From: SSEF01 sp964604195
GTDB lineage: Bacteria; Patescibacteriota; Minisyncoccia; Moranbacterales; UBA1568
DNA: 14,529 nt
Reading direction: 5' to 3'
Assembly (NCBI GenBank): GCA_964604195.1
Contig: CAZRXW010000024.1
Span: 1-14,529 of the forward strand
The notes below the pieces were generated by a model. The model made no database searches. It saw nothing but the letters and a program-made list of their open reading frames with translations, and had not been told where the DNA came from. Below, one piece after another: positions 12,748 through 14,529 of the stretch. Position 1 is the stretch's first letter. Every line of letters starts with the position of its first letter. Position numbers and translations under genes: made by a program.

Positions 12748-13833
12748 TCAAAAAACATCATTTCTAGATTCTCTTCCTTATTGTGTCAGCCTTTGGCTTT
12801 TTTTGGAATGGGTACCTTGGTTATTCTTGGTTTACTTTGTTTATTAGCCTGGTCTTACCAACATCAATCTGGATATACTCATCCTGTAAAAATCGCGATC
12901 ATTTCTGATATCCATAAATGTAGCGCCGATACTATCAATAGCTATGATGAAGATTTAGTAAGGCAGTTTGTAGAAGAGGTTGATAGGCGTGGTACTGATT
13001 TTAATATGGACCTTGGTGATAACGCGAGCCGAAGAACTGGTAAATGCTCAAAAAATGCGGACCAAGATTTTATTGACGTAATTCGACTTCTAAAAACCAA
13101 GGCCCCCCTCTACCATGTTTTGGGTGATCACGATATTGAAGATGCTGACTCGCTTGAGGCATGGAAACGGATCACTGGTATGCCACGAACCTATTATTCG
13201 TTTGACCTCAGGGATGTGCATGTAGTGGTCTTAGATAACATAACCGGTGATGGTACCATTCACAAAAAATGTACTGAAGATTCTCTCTGTAAAAAATTAA
13301 CAAAGGCCTATGAGGAGCTGCTAGTGGAAGATTCTCAAGAGCGACTTTTGACCACACAACAAGCAAAACAGGCTCTTGAGGAGCGAAGACAAGTCATCGA
13401 AAATTCACGCAATAAGAAGATCCGTAATCATGGATCAATAAGCTCAGCACAACTTTCTTGGCTTTCGTCTGATCTCAAACATACATCTCGGAACAAGGTA
13501 GTAATTTTTAGTGAGCTTCCTATTTTTTACCATACACGAAGTGACGGAAAGGTTTTTGATATCAAAAATCGAGAGACACTCCAAGCCATATTGCGCTCAT
13601 CTGGAAAAAAGATTGTATCGATATCAGGAGACGCTCATGAGTGGGGTGAATTTCAGGAGACGAATATCCACTATTATGTTTTGGGGAGTTTTACCGTCTC
13701 ACAGGGAGAGTGGGCCTATCTTGAGTGGGGTAAAGATGATTTTGTTTTTAAGCGCGAAAAATCCAGCCTCCCTCATCAAGAAAAACCAGGCCCTGCTCAA
13801 TTGGTTGTCCCAACCGATAACTACAGTGATTAG
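12739..13833 (+). CDS. Membrane-anchored calcineurin-like metallophosphoesterase
   Basis: A 364-residue protein with a signal anchor at about 19-40 and an outer catalytic domain (51-340) of the calcineurin-like phosphoesterase superfamily. The expected two-metal motifs are present with changes. SDIH (D57, H59) and LGDNA (D94) are standard. GNH[D/E] is GDHD (D130, H131). The usual His before P is E259 (FSELPIF), and GHxH is GDAH (D298, H300). So three ligand positions carry acidic residues instead of N or H, and the metal or substrate may differ. A charged helical insert at 175-235 (with KKCTEDSLCKK) is not part of the core fold. The start is ATG 12739; an upstream TTG would run into the divergent gene. 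It lies 19 bases from the end of the convergent engB. Confidence 0.82.
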   Translation: MPVSKNIISRFSSLLCQPLAFFGMGTLVILGLLCLLAWSYQHQSGYTHPVKIAIISDIHKCSADTINSYDEDLVRQFVEEVDRRGTDFNMDLGDNASRRTGKCSKNADQDFIDVIRLLKTKAPLYHVLGDHDIEDADSLEAWKRITGMPRTYYSFDLRDVHVVVLDNITGDGTIHKKCTEDSLCKKLTKAYEELLVEDSQERLLTTQQAKQALEERRQVIENSRNKKIRNHGSISSAQLSWLSSDLKHTSRNKVVIFSELPIFYHTRSDGKVFDIKNRETLQAILRSSGKKIVSISGDAHEWGEFQETNIHYYVLGSFTVSQGEWAYLEWGKDDFVFKREKSSLPHQEKPGPAQLVVPTDNYSD

Positions 13834-13852
13834 TTATTTTCTAAGAATCAAT

Positions 13853-14428
13853 TTACGAGGTAGATTTGGCGATATTCTCCAGGAGGGTATCCACTCCCCT
13901 GCCTGTCTTGGCTGAGAAAGGAATAATGGTGGTTTCAGGGAAAAGAGCACGGCAATCGGCCAGATTTTTTTGGAGAGTACTCTGATTTTCTTTATCAATT
14001 TTATTGGCCACCACTACCAGCGGCCTCCCATATTCTGTAAGCAGGTCAAACATCTCTTTGTCTTGGGGCTTGGGTCCCACAGCAGCATCAACAATTAGCA
14101 CTGAGAGTCTAATATCAAGCTGCTTATCAGCGGCAAACCAAGAAAGATACCCAGAAATTTTATTACGAAGAGCTGGCGGAAGTTTGGCATATCCATAGCC
14201 AGGAAGGTCAGCCAGGTAGAACTTTTCATTGATGAGGTAATAATTAATCTCGGTGGTGCGGCCAGGTTTTTTGTTTGCTCGAGCAATGCTGCTTTGGGTC
14301 AGTCTATTGACGATACTTGATTTTCCCACGTTGGAACGTCCAAACATAGCAATAGTTGGACGCATAGGTTTGGGTAACCCTTCGGAGCCGATAACTCCCT
14401 TGATAAAAGTGGCAGATTGAATTTGCAT
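13853..14428 (-). CDS. engB: Ribosome biogenesis GTP-binding protein EngB (YihA/YsxC)
   Basis: A 191-residue GTPase of the EngB family, needed in other bacteria for large ribosomal subunit assembly and division. It shows G1 FGRSNVGKSS (29-38), the switch I region KPGRTTEINYY with T58 and T59, G3 DLPGYGYAK (74-82), G4 NKID (142-145) and G5 SAKTG (172-176). Length is typical (about 190-210). ATG 14428 is the natural start; there is no SD, and an AT-rich -10-like TATATA/TATAAA ends 8-10 bases upstream, again suggesting a leaderless message. It is convergent with the phosphoesterase gene. Confidence 0.95.
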   Translation of the reverse strand: MQIQSATFIKGVIGSEGLPKPMRPTIAMFGRSNVGKSSIVNRLTQSSIARANKKPGRTTEINYYLINEKFYLADLPGYGYAKLPPALRNKISGYLSWFAADKQLDIRLSVLIVDAAVGPKPQDKEMFDLLTEYGRPLVVVANKIDKENQSTLQKNLADCRALFPETTIIPFSAKTGRGVDTLLENIAKSTS

Positions 14429-14436
14429 AGAGATTC

Positions 14437-14470
14437 TTTATATAATCACATATTTTTTTAATATTGACAA
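14437..14470 (-). promoter_or_regulatory. Putative engB promoter, with an overlapping rightward -35
   Basis: On the minus strand TTGTCA (14470-14465) is followed after about 20 bases by TATATA (14444-14439), a long spacing. On the plus strand TTGACA at 14464-14469 could be the -35 of a rightward gene outside the window, with a weak TACATA about 19 bases downstream. Confidence 0.35.
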
Positions 14471-14529
14471 GTGTTTGTACAAGATGAGTACATAGGTGAC
14501 AAATGACTGGCTTTGATGGGTGTCTGGTA

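Overview
The window looks like a chromosomal piece from a small-genome bacterium, most probably of the Candidate Phyla Radiation (Patescibacteria). This is an inference. It rests on the prfB-ftsE-ftsX order, the compact layout, and the near absence of Shine-Dalgarno (SD) sequences in front of the AT-rich genes. UGA acts as a stop and as the prfB frameshift codon, so the code is not the UGA-glycine code of Gracilibacteria/Absconditabacteria.

Layout. Bases 1-610 are non-coding apart from a 34-bp palindrome (14-6-14) that resembles a Xer/dif recombination site. Bases 611-1213 hold a leftward Fic/Doc-type toxin overlapped by a small possible antitoxin, with a promoter framed by an inverted repeat. 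Bases 1248-1904 encode a two-helix membrane protein. A coding remnant next to G8 and A7 tracts follows at 1962-2062. Bases 2122-4354 are a visibly GC-rich, self-contained leftward operon with its own promoter, four genes with good SD sites and a terminator. Its first gene is a diguanylate cyclase (GGEEF plus I-site) and the other three are unknown. It looks acquired.

From 4395 the sequence returns to ordinary AT-rich style. It holds a RecB/Cas4-like PD-(D/E)XK nuclease with Fe-S cysteines (+), tRNA-Gln(CTG) (-), and a lycopene-cyclase-domain membrane protein (-) lying between two copies of the ftsX 3' end. Then come ftsX, ftsE and prfB (-), with prfB intact only through a programmed +1 frameshift. 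An intact tRNA-Thr(CGT) sits between the two halves of another broken tRNA-Thr. Next are a membrane-anchored double-thioredoxin/DsbA-like protein and a single-pass membrane protein (-), a secreted beta-helix protein (-), a divergently transcribed membrane-anchored metallophosphoesterase with unusual metal ligands (+), and the GTPase engB (-).

How they work together. prfB, ftsE, ftsX, engB and the tRNAs are core translation and division genes. The DsbA-like protein, beta-helix protein and phosphoesterase form an envelope-facing set. The toxin-antitoxin region, the dif-like site, the GC-rich operon, the ftsX-end duplication and the split tRNA mark places where DNA appears to have been gained or rearranged. 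The most unusual items are the GC-rich diguanylate cyclase operon, the nested tRNA-Thr arrangement, the ftsX-end duplication around the cyclase gene, and the dif-like palindrome.
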